A stretch of DNA of 48,771 nucleotides from Clostridiales bacterium. Its GTDB lineage: Bacteria > Bacillota > Clostridia > Lachnospirales > Lachnospiraceae. A program made the position numbers and the translations under genes. The notes beneath the pieces were generated by a model. That model had not been told where the DNA came from, did no database searches, and saw only the letters and a program-made list of their open reading frames with translations. This document shows positions 31,899-39,425 of this stretch, in pieces. Positions within the stretch are counted from its first letter, which is position 1, and the number at the start of each line of letters is the position of its first letter. Location of the stretch: contig JAHAFI010000025.1 in the NCBI GenBank assembly GCA_018374355.1, positions 1 to 48,771 of the forward strand, written 5' to 3'.

Positions 31899-32618
31899 TT
31901 AAATTCGCTGCGTAAGCGCCCACTCCATAAATGCCTGCCTTACCGCTTTTCCATATCCCCGGCTGATGGGAATCTCTTTCCCGTTTTTCATAAGAAAGCA
32001 GCTTGATTTCATCTCCATAACAGCCGGAAAATACACGATATAGCTGATATGACACCGTACAAAATCCTTGACCGGAAGTTTCTCCATAATTGCATCCAGT
32101 TTGTCCCAAATTTCAAAAGACCCCTTTGTGGTTTCAATCACTGTCACCCTTAAAATCCGTTCATAATACAAAATATCTTCCGGTGCCAGCACCAATGTTC
32201 CTTTTTTTATCAGCGAATAGATCAGTTGTTTCTCAGACTGCTTCAATCCGTGCAGCACCTTCTCAAAAATTTGTCCGATATATACTTCAAATTTTTCTTT
32301 CACCATAAAATATGTGTGCTGTGTTTCATAAACATCCACTGCATAAAAAAGATAATTCGTCAAATACACAATCTGACACTCTTCCCATCTCCTATTCACT
32401 TTTTCAGCAATTTCAATACCATTTTCCTGATTTTTCAATTCTATGTCCAAAAAAAGAACATCCATAGTTTCCCCATACGTCAACACTTCTTCTCTTTTAT
32501 AGAAATGTTTTATCACACATAAAATACCATGCTCGCTAGAATGTTTTCTTATGATTTCTTCCGCCGCAAAATGCCAGCTTGCATCATCGTCACAGATTCC
32601 TATCACCAGATTTTTCAT
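31899..32618 (-). CDS. LytTR-family response regulator (AgrA-like)
   Basis: A 239-residue regulator with an N-terminal receiver (acidic CDDD near residue 10, phospho-Asp in DVLFLDIEL, YLTNY switch region) and a C-terminal LytTR DNA-binding domain (KGTLVLAPEDILYYERILR... VRCHISYIVYFPAV... ISRGYGKAVRQAF). The start at 32618 lies nine bases from AGGGGG; an ATG two codons earlier is too close. It is the first gene of the sensor/regulator set and probably controls the lipid operon downstream, or its own promoter. A GTAACTGTTCAG motif lies 128 bases upstream. Confidence 0.9.
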   Translation of the reverse strand: MKNLVIGICDDDASWHFAAEEIIRKHSSEHGILCVIKHFYKREEVLTYGETMDVLFLDIELKNQENGIEIAEKVNRRWEECQIVYLTNYLFYAVDVYETQHTYFMVKEKFEVYIGQIFEKVLHGLKQSEKQLIYSLIKKGTLVLAPEDILYYERILRVTVIETTKGSFEIWDKLDAIMEKLPVKDFVRCHISYIVYFPAVMEMKSSCFLMKNGKEIPISRGYGKAVRQAFMEWALTQRI

Positions 32619-32903
32619 TTGCATTGTCCCCCTCTTTCTTCGATACTTCTGTCAAATCACTTATAGAATATCATATTCTGATGCCTTATTGAACTTTTTT
32701 GCATTATATGCAGTATTTTTGTAATAGTAGGTTTTAAAACAATATCTGAACAGTTACGATATAAAATACAATTGAAGATCTCACCTCCCGCATAACATGT
32801 CCCCAAAAAATGTTTTTTGGACACATACCGGATTTTGTCCATTTCCCTCTCCGAAAATATCGTGTATTATTATCCTTTGAAAACAAAGAGAGGAGAACAT
32901 CGA
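32619..32903. other. Divergent intergenic region, regulator / MATE
   Basis: This 285-base gap carries promoters for both sides. For the regulator (minus), TATAAT lies at 32703-32708 with a poor -35, as expected of an activated promoter. GTAACTGTTCAG (32757-32746, minus) lies upstream of it. A TGTCCCCAAAAAA/TTTTTTGGACA hairpin is at 32799-32824. On the plus side TATTAT (32865-32870) could serve the MATE gene. A 61-codon minus-strand frame (32657-32842) with a fair ribosome binding site is not called. Confidence 0.45.
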
Positions 32904-34286
32904 ATGAACGAAGATAAAAATTTTCTGGCCAGCGAGCCAATCGGAAAACTACTTTTAAAACTGGCTCTGCCCACCGTAGCTGCTCAGGTTATCAATATGC
33001 TTTACAACATTGTTGACCGAATCTATATCGGCCATATTCCGGATACCGGTTCTCTGGCGCTGACCGGAGTGGGCGTCTGTATGCCGCTGATCATGATTGT
33101 AACCGCATTTGCCGCCTTTGTAGGATACGGCGGCGCTCCCCGTGCTTCCATTTTTATGGGGAAAGGGGACTACGAATCCGCAGACCGTACTTTAGGAAAC
33201 TGTTTTTCCGTCCAGCTTATATTTTCTGTCCTTCTTACGGGAATTTTACTGCTGTGGAACCGGGATCTCCTGATGGCCTTCGGAGCCAGTGAAAACACCA
33301 TTGATTATGCGGTAAGCTACATGAATATCTACGCCGTTGGAACCATATTTGTACAGATCACCATGGGAATGAATGCCTTTATCACCGCACAGGGCTTTGC
33401 AAAAACCGGCATGCTGTCGGTACTTATCGGAGCCGTTGCCAATATCATTCTCGATCCGATTTTTATTTTTGGTTTTCATATGGGCGTGAAGGGAGCCGCT
33501 CTGGCTACCATTATCTCTCAGGCGATTTCCTGTATCTGGGTACTGGCCTTCCTGTTTGGCAAAAAGACCCGCCTGAAAATCCGGAGAAAAAATCTCCCCA
33601 TTCATGCCAAAGTGATTCTTCCCTGCCTTGCACTGGGATCCTCCGCTTTTATTATGCAGGCCAGTGAAAGCATTATTTCGGTCTGCTTCAATTCGTCCCT
33701 GCTTCAGTATGGCGGCGATATTGCCGTGGGAGCCATGACCATTCTGACCAGTGTTATGCAGTTTGCCATGCTTCCTCTTCAGGGACTGGGACAGGGGGCG
33801 CAGCCTATTATCAGCTACAATTACGGAGCAGGGAATGCAGACCGTGTAAAATCTGCCTTTAAGCTGCTTTTAAAAACCAGCCTTTTTTATTCAACCCTGA
33901 TATGGGCGGCGGTTATGATTTTCCCACAGACCTTCGCGGCAATGTTTTCTCCCGATCCCGCTCTGATCGCCTTCTGTAAAACTGCACTCAGGATTTATGC
34001 AGCCTGTCTTCTCCTTTTTGGCATACAGATGGCCTGTCAGATGACCTTTACCTCTTTGGGAAATGCAAAGGCATCCATTATGGTTGCTGTGATGCGCAAA
34101 TTTATTTTGCTCATTCCGCTGATTTACCTTCTGCCGCAGATTTTCTCCGGCAATCAAACCATGGCGGTTTATATGGCAGAACCCATTGCGGATTTTCTTG
34201 CAGTATCCTTTACATCGGTTTTGTTTATCATTCAATTTAAAAAGTCTCTTTCCGGGTTATCCGGCAGTACCGCAAAGAAGATTTAA
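32904..34286 (+). CDS. MATE-family multidrug efflux transporter
   Basis: A 460-residue MATE transporter with twelve predicted helices. The start at 32904 (MNEDKNFLASEPIGKLLLKLALP) follows AGAGGAG. LYNIVDRIYIGHIPDTG, GMNAFITAQGFAKTGM and LPLQGLGQGAQPIISYNYGAGN are strong family markers. Such proteins export drugs or metabolites using sodium or proton gradients. It is divergent from the LytTR/lipid locus, so it may belong functionally to it (for example exporting the product) or be unrelated; no evidence decides. A terminator follows at once. Confidence 0.93.
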   Translation: MNEDKNFLASEPIGKLLLKLALPTVAAQVINMLYNIVDRIYIGHIPDTGSLALTGVGVCMPLIMIVTAFAAFVGYGGAPRASIFMGKGDYESADRTLGNCFSVQLIFSVLLTGILLLWNRDLLMAFGASENTIDYAVSYMNIYAVGTIFVQITMGMNAFITAQGFAKTGMLSVLIGAVANIILDPIFIFGFHMGVKGAALATIISQAISCIWVLAFLFGKKTRLKIRRKNLPIHAKVILPCLALGSSAFIMQASESIISVCFNSSLLQYGGDIAVGAMTILTSVMQFAMLPLQGLGQGAQPIISYNYGAGNADRVKSAFKLLLKTSLFYSTLIWAAVMIFPQTFAAMFSPDPALIAFCKTALRIYAACLLLFGIQMACQMTFTSLGNAKASIMVAVMRKFILLIPLIYLLPQIFSGNQTMAVYMAEPIADFLAVSFTSVLFIIQFKKSLSGLSGSTAKKI

Positions 34287-34289
34287 AGA

Positions 34290-34332
34290 AAGAGAGGAAA
34301 AAATCCTTCCCTTTTGGATTTTTTCCTCTCTT
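34290..34332. terminator. Bidirectional terminator, MATE / SorC regulator
   Basis: AAGAGAGGAAAAAATCC and its exact complement flank a nine-base loop between convergent genes. Confidence 0.85.
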
Positions 34333-34336
34333 CTTC

Positions 34337-35305
34337 TCAATAAGAAAGTATCTTCTCTGCACATTGATCATCCATAATCAACGTTTGAATGTAATTCCCC
34401 CTGAGCGCTCCTAACACTGCCTCTGCTTTTCCTTCACCCAACGCTACACATATGGTTTCTCCGCAGTTTCTTAAATCTTCTACCCCGACTCCTATCATCC
34501 TTTCTGCCAGCGAGGTTTCCAGCTCCCGTCCTTCCACATCAAAAAAATGGCCGCCTATATGCCCAACAACTCCTTTGTTCTCCAAAACCTTCAACGTTTT
34601 TTCGCTAAGATAGTTGCTCCACGATTTATAAGTTATAGAACCTACACTGGTCAGTATCACATCTGCTTTTTTTGCCAGATTTAAGGTATCCTGAATGCCT
34701 TCATCCTGTACCAGACTTTCTTTTATCTCCTTTGTTTTCACAAAAAGCGGGGCGTAGATATACTGATATTTTCCGCCGTAAGCAGACGCTAAATCTTTTG
34801 CCAGATCCAATCCGTCTTTCTCCGGACTGTTGATTTTCGCTGCTCCCATAATCGGTACTACGGTAATCGGAATGTTTTTTCGGTTATTTGCCGCAATGTA
34901 TTTTACAATATTGTAAAGTGTATTTCCCCATGAAATTCCCACAACCATATTTGCTTTCACAATGGAATCCAAATAATAAGCCGCCGCCTCGGAAATCAGC
35001 GCCTGTGTTTTTTCTCTATCATAATCTTTACGCATAATAACGCGGATATTTTTTAATGCGAACATTTCTTTCAATTTCTGTTCATACGCTAAATTTCGTT
35101 CCCAAGGTTCTTTGATATAGATTTCAACAATACCCAATTCTCTCGCTTCTTTCAGCATTCTTGAAACCTTTGATCTGGATGTATATAATCTTTCAGCAAT
35201 CTGGTTTTGTGTCATTTCTGAATTGTAATACAAATTGGCAACCATTGCCAAAATGTTCCATTTTTCCTGAACGCTCATGGCTTCATAATTCTTAATATCT
35301 TCCAT
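34337..35305 (-). CDS. SorC-family sugar-responsive transcriptional regulator
   Basis: A 323-residue regulator. The N-terminal helix-turn-helix reads MTQNQIAERLYTSRSKVSRMLKEARELGIV, followed by the SorC sugar-phosphate-binding domain (GISWGNTLYNIVKYI..., VPIMGAA, TSVGSITYKSW, GHIGGHFFDVEG). The start at 35305 has GAGGGA upstream. It is transcribed in the same direction as the ascorbate-type genes and lies at their end, so it should control them through TTGCACA-type operators at 39409 and 42483. The inducer is probably a phosphorylated sugar intermediate of the pathway. Confidence 0.9.
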   Translation of the reverse strand: MEDIKNYEAMSVQEKWNILAMVANLYYNSEMTQNQIAERLYTSRSKVSRMLKEARELGIVEIYIKEPWERNLAYEQKLKEMFALKNIRVIMRKDYDREKTQALISEAAAYYLDSIVKANMVVGISWGNTLYNIVKYIAANNRKNIPITVVPIMGAAKINSPEKDGLDLAKDLASAYGGKYQYIYAPLFVKTKEIKESLVQDEGIQDTLNLAKKADVILTSVGSITYKSWSNYLSEKTLKVLENKGVVGHIGGHFFDVEGRELETSLAERMIGVGVEDLRNCGETICVALGEGKAEAVLGALRGNYIQTLIMDDQCAEKILSY

Positions 35306-35351
35306 AATGCTGTTCCCTCTGTCCTTTCCCAATATGTTTCGTATTATTTTA

Positions 35352-35380
35352 ACAGTAACAAATTCTGAACCGTTTGTAAA
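35352..35380 (-). promoter_or_regulatory. Possible promoter of the SorC regulator gene
   Basis: On the minus strand: TTTACA (35375-35380), 17 bases, TACTGT (35352-35357). The same unusual -10 is proposed for the kinase promoter at 42440. Confidence 0.35.
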
Positions 35381-35434
35381 CCCGGGCAGAATTTTTTATG
35401 CTTTAACATCAAAAGATCAGGAACAGCAATTGTT

Positions 35435-36538
35435 TTACAGGCAGGAACGGAATGGAATGTTCTGCGGAGCTTCAAAGCAGTCCTCAAATCCTCTTCTGTG
35501 ATGATAATAAATCTTATCCTTATCCGCCGGATACGTATATTTTCCACCTACCTGCCAGAAGAACGGATGGAATCTGTATTCATTTCTGTCTTTTTTGAAG
35601 TCATACAAAACCTTGATTTCCTCGCAGTCAGCCTGAAAATTAGTCCACACATCCCAGTGAATCGGAACTACAACTTTGCACCGCAGATTTTCAGCCATAC
35701 GCAGAATATCAATGGATGTCATTTTATCCTGCATACCGACCGGATTTTCACCAAATGAGCCAAATGCCACATCCACATCATAATCTTTGCCATGCTTTGC
35801 AAAATAGATTGAGAAATGGGAATCTCCTGAATGGTAAATATTTCCACCGGGCGTTTTCACGAGATAATTCACTGCCTTGTCGTCCATATCTGTAGGACAG
35901 ATACCTGTCAATTCTTCTCTGTCTGCTCCTGTTGAATCTGTCGTTACGATACAGGTTCTGTCAAAAGAGTCCAGCGCAACGATTTCCAAATCCTTGATTT
36001 TAATGGTATCCCCCGGTTTTACCGTGATGCAGCGCTCTGCCGGAACGCCCCATTTCTGCCACAGCTCAACCGATCTCTTCGGGCCGATAAACGGCACCGG
36101 AATCTCTTTTCCGTTTTCATCTGTTGTAGTCATTCCGCTTTGGATTACGTGTGCTGCCCATTCCGCAGACATATGATCCTGATGGTAATGTGTTGCAAGC
36201 ACTGCATCCACTTTTTTAAAAGCAAAGGGATCAATTACGAAGGGAACGTTACGAAGGTTTGGCTGCATTGCTCTTCCGCCGCACATATTTGCCATCTGAT
36301 GGCCGACCGCCATTTTTCCGTTTCCGTGGGTACGCTTTCCATTGCCGCACCATAAATCAATCGTAATGTTTGTATCTGCCGGAGTTTTAAACCAGACTCC
36401 TGTACAGCCTAACCACCACATTGCAACATTTCCCGGTTCAACCACTTCATTTTCAATATCTTCTACCAGCCATGTTCCCCACTCGGGAAAGGTACTCTCA
36501 ATCCAGCTCTGTCTCGTCATTTCACTAATTTTACTCAT
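35435..36538 (-). CDS. ulaG: UlaG-like L-ascorbate-6-phosphate lactonase
   Basis: A 367-residue metallo-beta-lactamase-fold enzyme, close in length to E. coli UlaG (about 354). The metal motif is THYHQDHM (H117, H119, D121, H122), with SGDSHFSIYFAKHG and VVPIHWDVWTNF later. UlaG opens the lactone ring of L-ascorbate 6-phosphate to 3-keto-L-gulonate 6-phosphate, the first intracellular step of ascorbate use. It is separated from ulaF by 129 bases that hold copy 4 of the dispersed repeat. Substrate identity depends on family and context. Confidence 0.93.
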   Translation of the reverse strand: MSKISEMTRQSWIESTFPEWGTWLVEDIENEVVEPGNVAMWWLGCTGVWFKTPADTNITIDLWCGNGKRTHGNGKMAVGHQMANMCGGRAMQPNLRNVPFVIDPFAFKKVDAVLATHYHQDHMSAEWAAHVIQSGMTTTDENGKEIPVPFIGPKRSVELWQKWGVPAERCITVKPGDTIKIKDLEIVALDSFDRTCIVTTDSTGADREELTGICPTDMDDKAVNYLVKTPGGNIYHSGDSHFSIYFAKHGKDYDVDVAFGSFGENPVGMQDKMTSIDILRMAENLRCKVVVPIHWDVWTNFQADCEEIKVLYDFKKDRNEYRFHPFFWQVGGKYTYPADKDKIYYHHRRGFEDCFEAPQNIPFRSCL

Positions 36539-36566
36539 GAATATTTCCTCCCAGATTAATCTGCTC

Positions 36567-36620
36567 TTTTATTCCTGCAGGCAACGAGCCATGCGGATAT
36601 GCTTGCATATCCATTTGGCG
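36567..36620 (+). repeat. Dispersed hairpin repeat, copy 4
   Basis: Inserted between ulaF and ulaG, in the opposite orientation to the operon. The core hairpin is identical to copy 1, and the following gctgcgagggtcaaatac is shared with copy 1 before the two diverge. Confidence 0.85.
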
Positions 36621-36667
36621 ACTGCTGCGAGGGTCAAATACACAATGTCCAAAAACTTGAAGCCCTC

Positions 36668-37360
36668 TTATCCCCTCTGTCCGTAATAAGCGTTGGCTCC
36701 ATGTTTTCTGTAATAATGTTTGTCCTTCAGTTCCTGTGGTGTCTCCCCTACTTTGGGATTGATTAATTCCGTCCTTGCAGCCATCTTAGCAACTTCCTCT
36801 AATACAACTGCATGATGTACTGCATCCATCCCATCTTTTCCCCATGTAAAAGGTCCATGATTCCTGCACAGTACCGCCGGCATGCTTATGTAATCTTTCT
36901 CTTTAAAATAATCTGCAATTAAAATGCCTGTATTTTTTTCATATGCTTCATTAATTTCTTCTTCTGTCAGATTTCTGACACATGGAATTTCTCCGTACAT
37001 ATAATCTGCGTGAGTAGTCCCGTAACAGGGAATCCCTCTTCCCGCCTGTGCCCAGCTTGTCGCCCAAGGGGAATGGGTATGTACTACCCCGCCAATATCT
37101 GAAAATGCTTTATATAATTCCATATGTGTTGCTGTATCAGACGAAGGATTATATTTCCCTTCTATCTTATTTCCCTGTAAATCCATCAGCACCATATCTT
37201 CCGCAGTCAGTTTGTCGTACTCCACTCCGCTGGGTTTAATCGCAAAGTATCCCGTCTCTCTGTCTATCTCACTGACATTGCCCCATGTGAAAGTGACCAG
37301 TCCATGCTTTGGAAGTTCCATATTTGCTTTGTAAACCCGCTCTTTTAATTCTTCTAACAT
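36668..37360 (-). CDS. ulaF: L-ribulose-5-phosphate 4-epimerase (UlaF/AraD)
   Basis: A 230-residue class II aldolase/epimerase. TWGNVSEID, KPSGVEYDKL, YNPSSDTATH, HTHSPWATSWAQAG (metal histidines), THADY and the C-terminal YYRKHGANAYYGQ tail are the standard AraD/UlaF features. It interconverts L-ribulose 5-phosphate and D-xylulose 5-phosphate, feeding the pentose phosphate pathway. It lies 38 bases after the FG-GAP gene. The same enzyme type also serves L-arabinose pathways; the UlaE and UlaG neighbours favour the ascorbate-type assignment. Confidence 0.94.
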   Translation of the reverse strand: MLEELKERVYKANMELPKHGLVTFTWGNVSEIDRETGYFAIKPSGVEYDKLTAEDMVLMDLQGNKIEGKYNPSSDTATHMELYKAFSDIGGVVHTHSPWATSWAQAGRGIPCYGTTHADYMYGEIPCVRNLTEEEINEAYEKNTGILIADYFKEKDYISMPAVLCRNHGPFTWGKDGMDAVHHAVVLEEVAKMAARTELINPKVGETPQELKDKHYYRKHGANAYYGQRG

Positions 37361-37398
37361 CCTTCATCCTCCATGTAAAAATGCATCCATTTCTGCCG

Positions 37399-38451
37399 TT
37401 ACAGATCCCCTTTTTCAAAGATATACATTGCAATCTCATTAATTTCCCTGTTCGCTGAAATCAAAATATCTTTTTCACCGTAAGCGTATCCATATGCATT
37501 TGCAGGTCCGCAGTCATCGTCCAATGTTTTAAATGTATAATCTTTTTTGTTTTCATCCCAGCTAAATGCAAGCAGTCTTCTCGCACCTTTCCGGTGTCCG
37601 ATAACAGCAACCGGTTTTCCTGCTAATCTGCCGCTCCAGATGGCATGAAGAAAATCCGCTTTCTCCGGATATTGATAAACTTTCACGTATTTTTCATTTT
37701 CTTTTTTATAGATAGTCACTTCATCGCCATGGAAAGGGGACAGTACCAACAGTTCCATTTTCCCGTCACCGTCCAGATCGATCATCGCTGCATCACTTGC
37801 AGGGGTATCTAAAAGCTGCTCGATTTCCCAAGCATCTTCCTTTGTTTCCGGCGGCCAGAATCGAAAAACACCATTTTCGCTGCAGACAAGGGAAGTCTCT
37901 TTCCCATTTTCAATGACTTTATAATATCCGTGATTTTTCAGCATTCCATCTTTCAACACCTGCAGTTCCAACTGATGCTCCTCATCAAATACGGATAAAT
38001 CTTCCGGCAGCTTTGCTGCATATACTTTTCCCGGATTTGACCAGTCATCTTTGCATTCGTGGCCTGACTTTAAAGTACATGCAATGAGATAATTCTCTCC
38101 GCCGCTTTGTAAAATATCGAAACGATGTACAAAGGGCAGATCTGTCAGTGTTCTGATCTCCCAGTTTCCGCTTCCGTCCGGTGTTGCAATAATAATTTTT
38201 GCTTCCTTGGAATCGTTTGGCGAATAAAACTTATGGGTTGCCAGAAATTGTCCGTCTGTCCCCGGAACCTGTACCATTGTCATAACGCCGCCCGGCTGCT
38301 CCCATACGGTTGCTTTCTCATTTCCTTCAGCATCGAACAGAATACAACGGTCTGTTTTTTCTGCCGCCACGAGAATATGCTGTCTGCCCTGATATTTTAA
38401 TGGCGCTACGGAATAGCATTTTTCCAATTCTGCAATTACCTTTTTCTTCAT
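37399..38451 (-). CDS. Cytosolic FG-GAP/VCBS-like beta-propeller protein
   Basis: A 350-residue protein of unknown function without signal peptide or membrane helix. It looks like a seven-bladed propeller of repeated strands. One blade has the calcium-loop signature DLDGDGKMELLVLSPFHGDE (about 226-245), and other blades end in short patterns such as ILVAAEKTDR, LIACTLKSGHE, VIGHRKGARRLLAFSW and ILISANREINE. Such FG-GAP repeats are usually extracellular, so an intracellular copy between ulaE and ulaF is odd. Its start codon is eight bases from the ulaE stop, with GGAGGT inside ulaE. It may be a sugar-binding sensor or a non-classical lactonase or isomerase. Confidence 0.75.
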   Translation of the reverse strand: MKKKVIAELEKCYSVAPLKYQGRQHILVAAEKTDRCILFDAEGNEKATVWEQPGGVMTMVQVPGTDGQFLATHKFYSPNDSKEAKIIIATPDGSGNWEIRTLTDLPFVHRFDILQSGGENYLIACTLKSGHECKDDWSNPGKVYAAKLPEDLSVFDEEHQLELQVLKDGMLKNHGYYKVIENGKETSLVCSENGVFRFWPPETKEDAWEIEQLLDTPASDAAMIDLDGDGKMELLVLSPFHGDEVTIYKKENEKYVKVYQYPEKADFLHAIWSGRLAGKPVAVIGHRKGARRLLAFSWDENKKDYTFKTLDDDCGPANAYGYAYGEKDILISANREINEIAMYIFEKGDL

Positions 38452-38459
38452 TTTCTTCT

Positions 38460-39326
38460 TTATACCTCCATTCCTGCTTCTGCCATCTTATCTGTAACAA
38501 ATTTGTATGCATCTGCTATTTTTTCCGCTGCCTGTTCCACAGACTGGTAGCTGCTGTTATCTGCCCACATTTCTATCAGGAACATTCCCTGATAATTCAA
38601 TGCTTTCAATTTTTTGAATATCTCAGCAAATTTTACCTCGCCCTCTCCGAACGGAACCTCTTTAAACACACCAGCCTTCGTTTCTTTGACATGGATCGCC
38701 ACGGTCTCTGAAATGCCGATTTCGAATTCTCCTGTCACATCATTGCTGAAATTGCTCAGATTTCCCATATCCGGATATATCTTGAAATATGGAGAAGGAA
38801 TTTCCTTCAGGTAATGAAGCGCCCGCACAATCGTCCCCACAAACTGCGTATCCATAATCTCCATGGCGAGAATCACGCCGGCTCTGGAGGCCATAGCAAC
38901 GGCTTCCTTCATTCCTTCCAGAAACAATCTTTTTGTTTCCTCATCAGATTCCTCATAATAAACATCATAGGTGGCAAGCTGGATACAGCGGATTCCCAGT
39001 TTCACAGCCAGATTGATTGCTTTCTCCATAATCTCCATAGCCCTTTTTCTGATCGCCGGGTCTTTACTGCCGAAGGGATATTTTCTGTGGCCGCTCAGGC
39101 ACATTGTAGGAAATGAAATACCTGTGTATCTCATAACCGAACGGAGATTTTCTATCTCTTCATCTGTCCACTCAAGCCTTGCCAGTCGTTCATCAGATTC
39201 ATCAATTGACAATTCCATATAGTCAAAACCAGCCTTCTTTGCTGCAATAAATTTTTCTTCCCATGTAAAAGAATTCGGCAATGCTTTTTCATAAATTCCA
39301 ATCGGATTTTTATGAATACTGTACAT
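38460..39326 (-). CDS. ulaE: L-ribulose-5-phosphate 3-epimerase (UlaE/SgbU-type)
   Basis: A 288-residue TIM-barrel epimerase of the xylose-isomerase-like superfamily. The start at 39326 (MYSIHKNPIGIYEKALP) has AAAGGAG eight bases upstream. PIGIYEKALP, KKAGFDYMELSIDESDERLARL, MCLSGHRKYPFGSKD, EIMDTQFVGT and the metal-ligand stretch HVKETKAG are typical of UlaE/SgbU, which converts L-xylulose 5-phosphate to L-ribulose 5-phosphate. It has its own promoter with a SorC-type operator directly after the ulaA stop codon, so it heads the ulaE - FG-GAP - ulaF - ulaG transcript. Confidence 0.93.
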   Translation of the reverse strand: MYSIHKNPIGIYEKALPNSFTWEEKFIAAKKAGFDYMELSIDESDERLARLEWTDEEIENLRSVMRYTGISFPTMCLSGHRKYPFGSKDPAIRKRAMEIMEKAINLAVKLGIRCIQLATYDVYYEESDEETKRLFLEGMKEAVAMASRAGVILAMEIMDTQFVGTIVRALHYLKEIPSPYFKIYPDMGNLSNFSNDVTGEFEIGISETVAIHVKETKAGVFKEVPFGEGEVKFAEIFKKLKALNYQGMFLIEMWADNSSYQSVEQAAEKIADAYKFVTDKMAEAGMEV

Positions 39327-39365
39327 TTTCATTTCTCCTTTCACTAACTGTTTTCTGTTGATTGC

Positions 39366-39394
39366 ATCTTAACACTCTGAAATGCCACATTCAA
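39366..39394 (-). promoter_or_regulatory. Promoter of the ulaE operon
   Basis: On the minus strand: TTGAAT (39389-39394), a 17-base spacer, TAAGAT (39366-39371). The SorC-type operator is centred exactly 25 bases upstream of the middle of the -35. Confidence 0.6.
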
Positions 39395-39408
39395 CATTTT
39401 CTCATGTT

Positions 39409-39424
39409 TTGCACATATGTGCAA
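39409..39424. promoter_or_regulatory. SorC-type operator upstream of ulaE
   Basis: TTGCACATATGTGCAA is a perfect 16-base palindrome directly after the ulaA stop. A near-identical site (TTGCACATTTGTTCAA) lies at 42483-42498 in front of the kinase gene. Both are centred near -57, which fits activation. Confidence 0.75.
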
Positions 39425-39425
39425 T

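Noticed and set aside
32657..32842. A 61-codon minus-strand frame ahead of the LytTR regulator, considered as a signal peptide precursor
   Set aside because: It has a fair ribosome binding site, but it runs through a promoter-like TATAAT and a hairpin and has no leader-peptide features. No AgrB-type processing gene is nearby.
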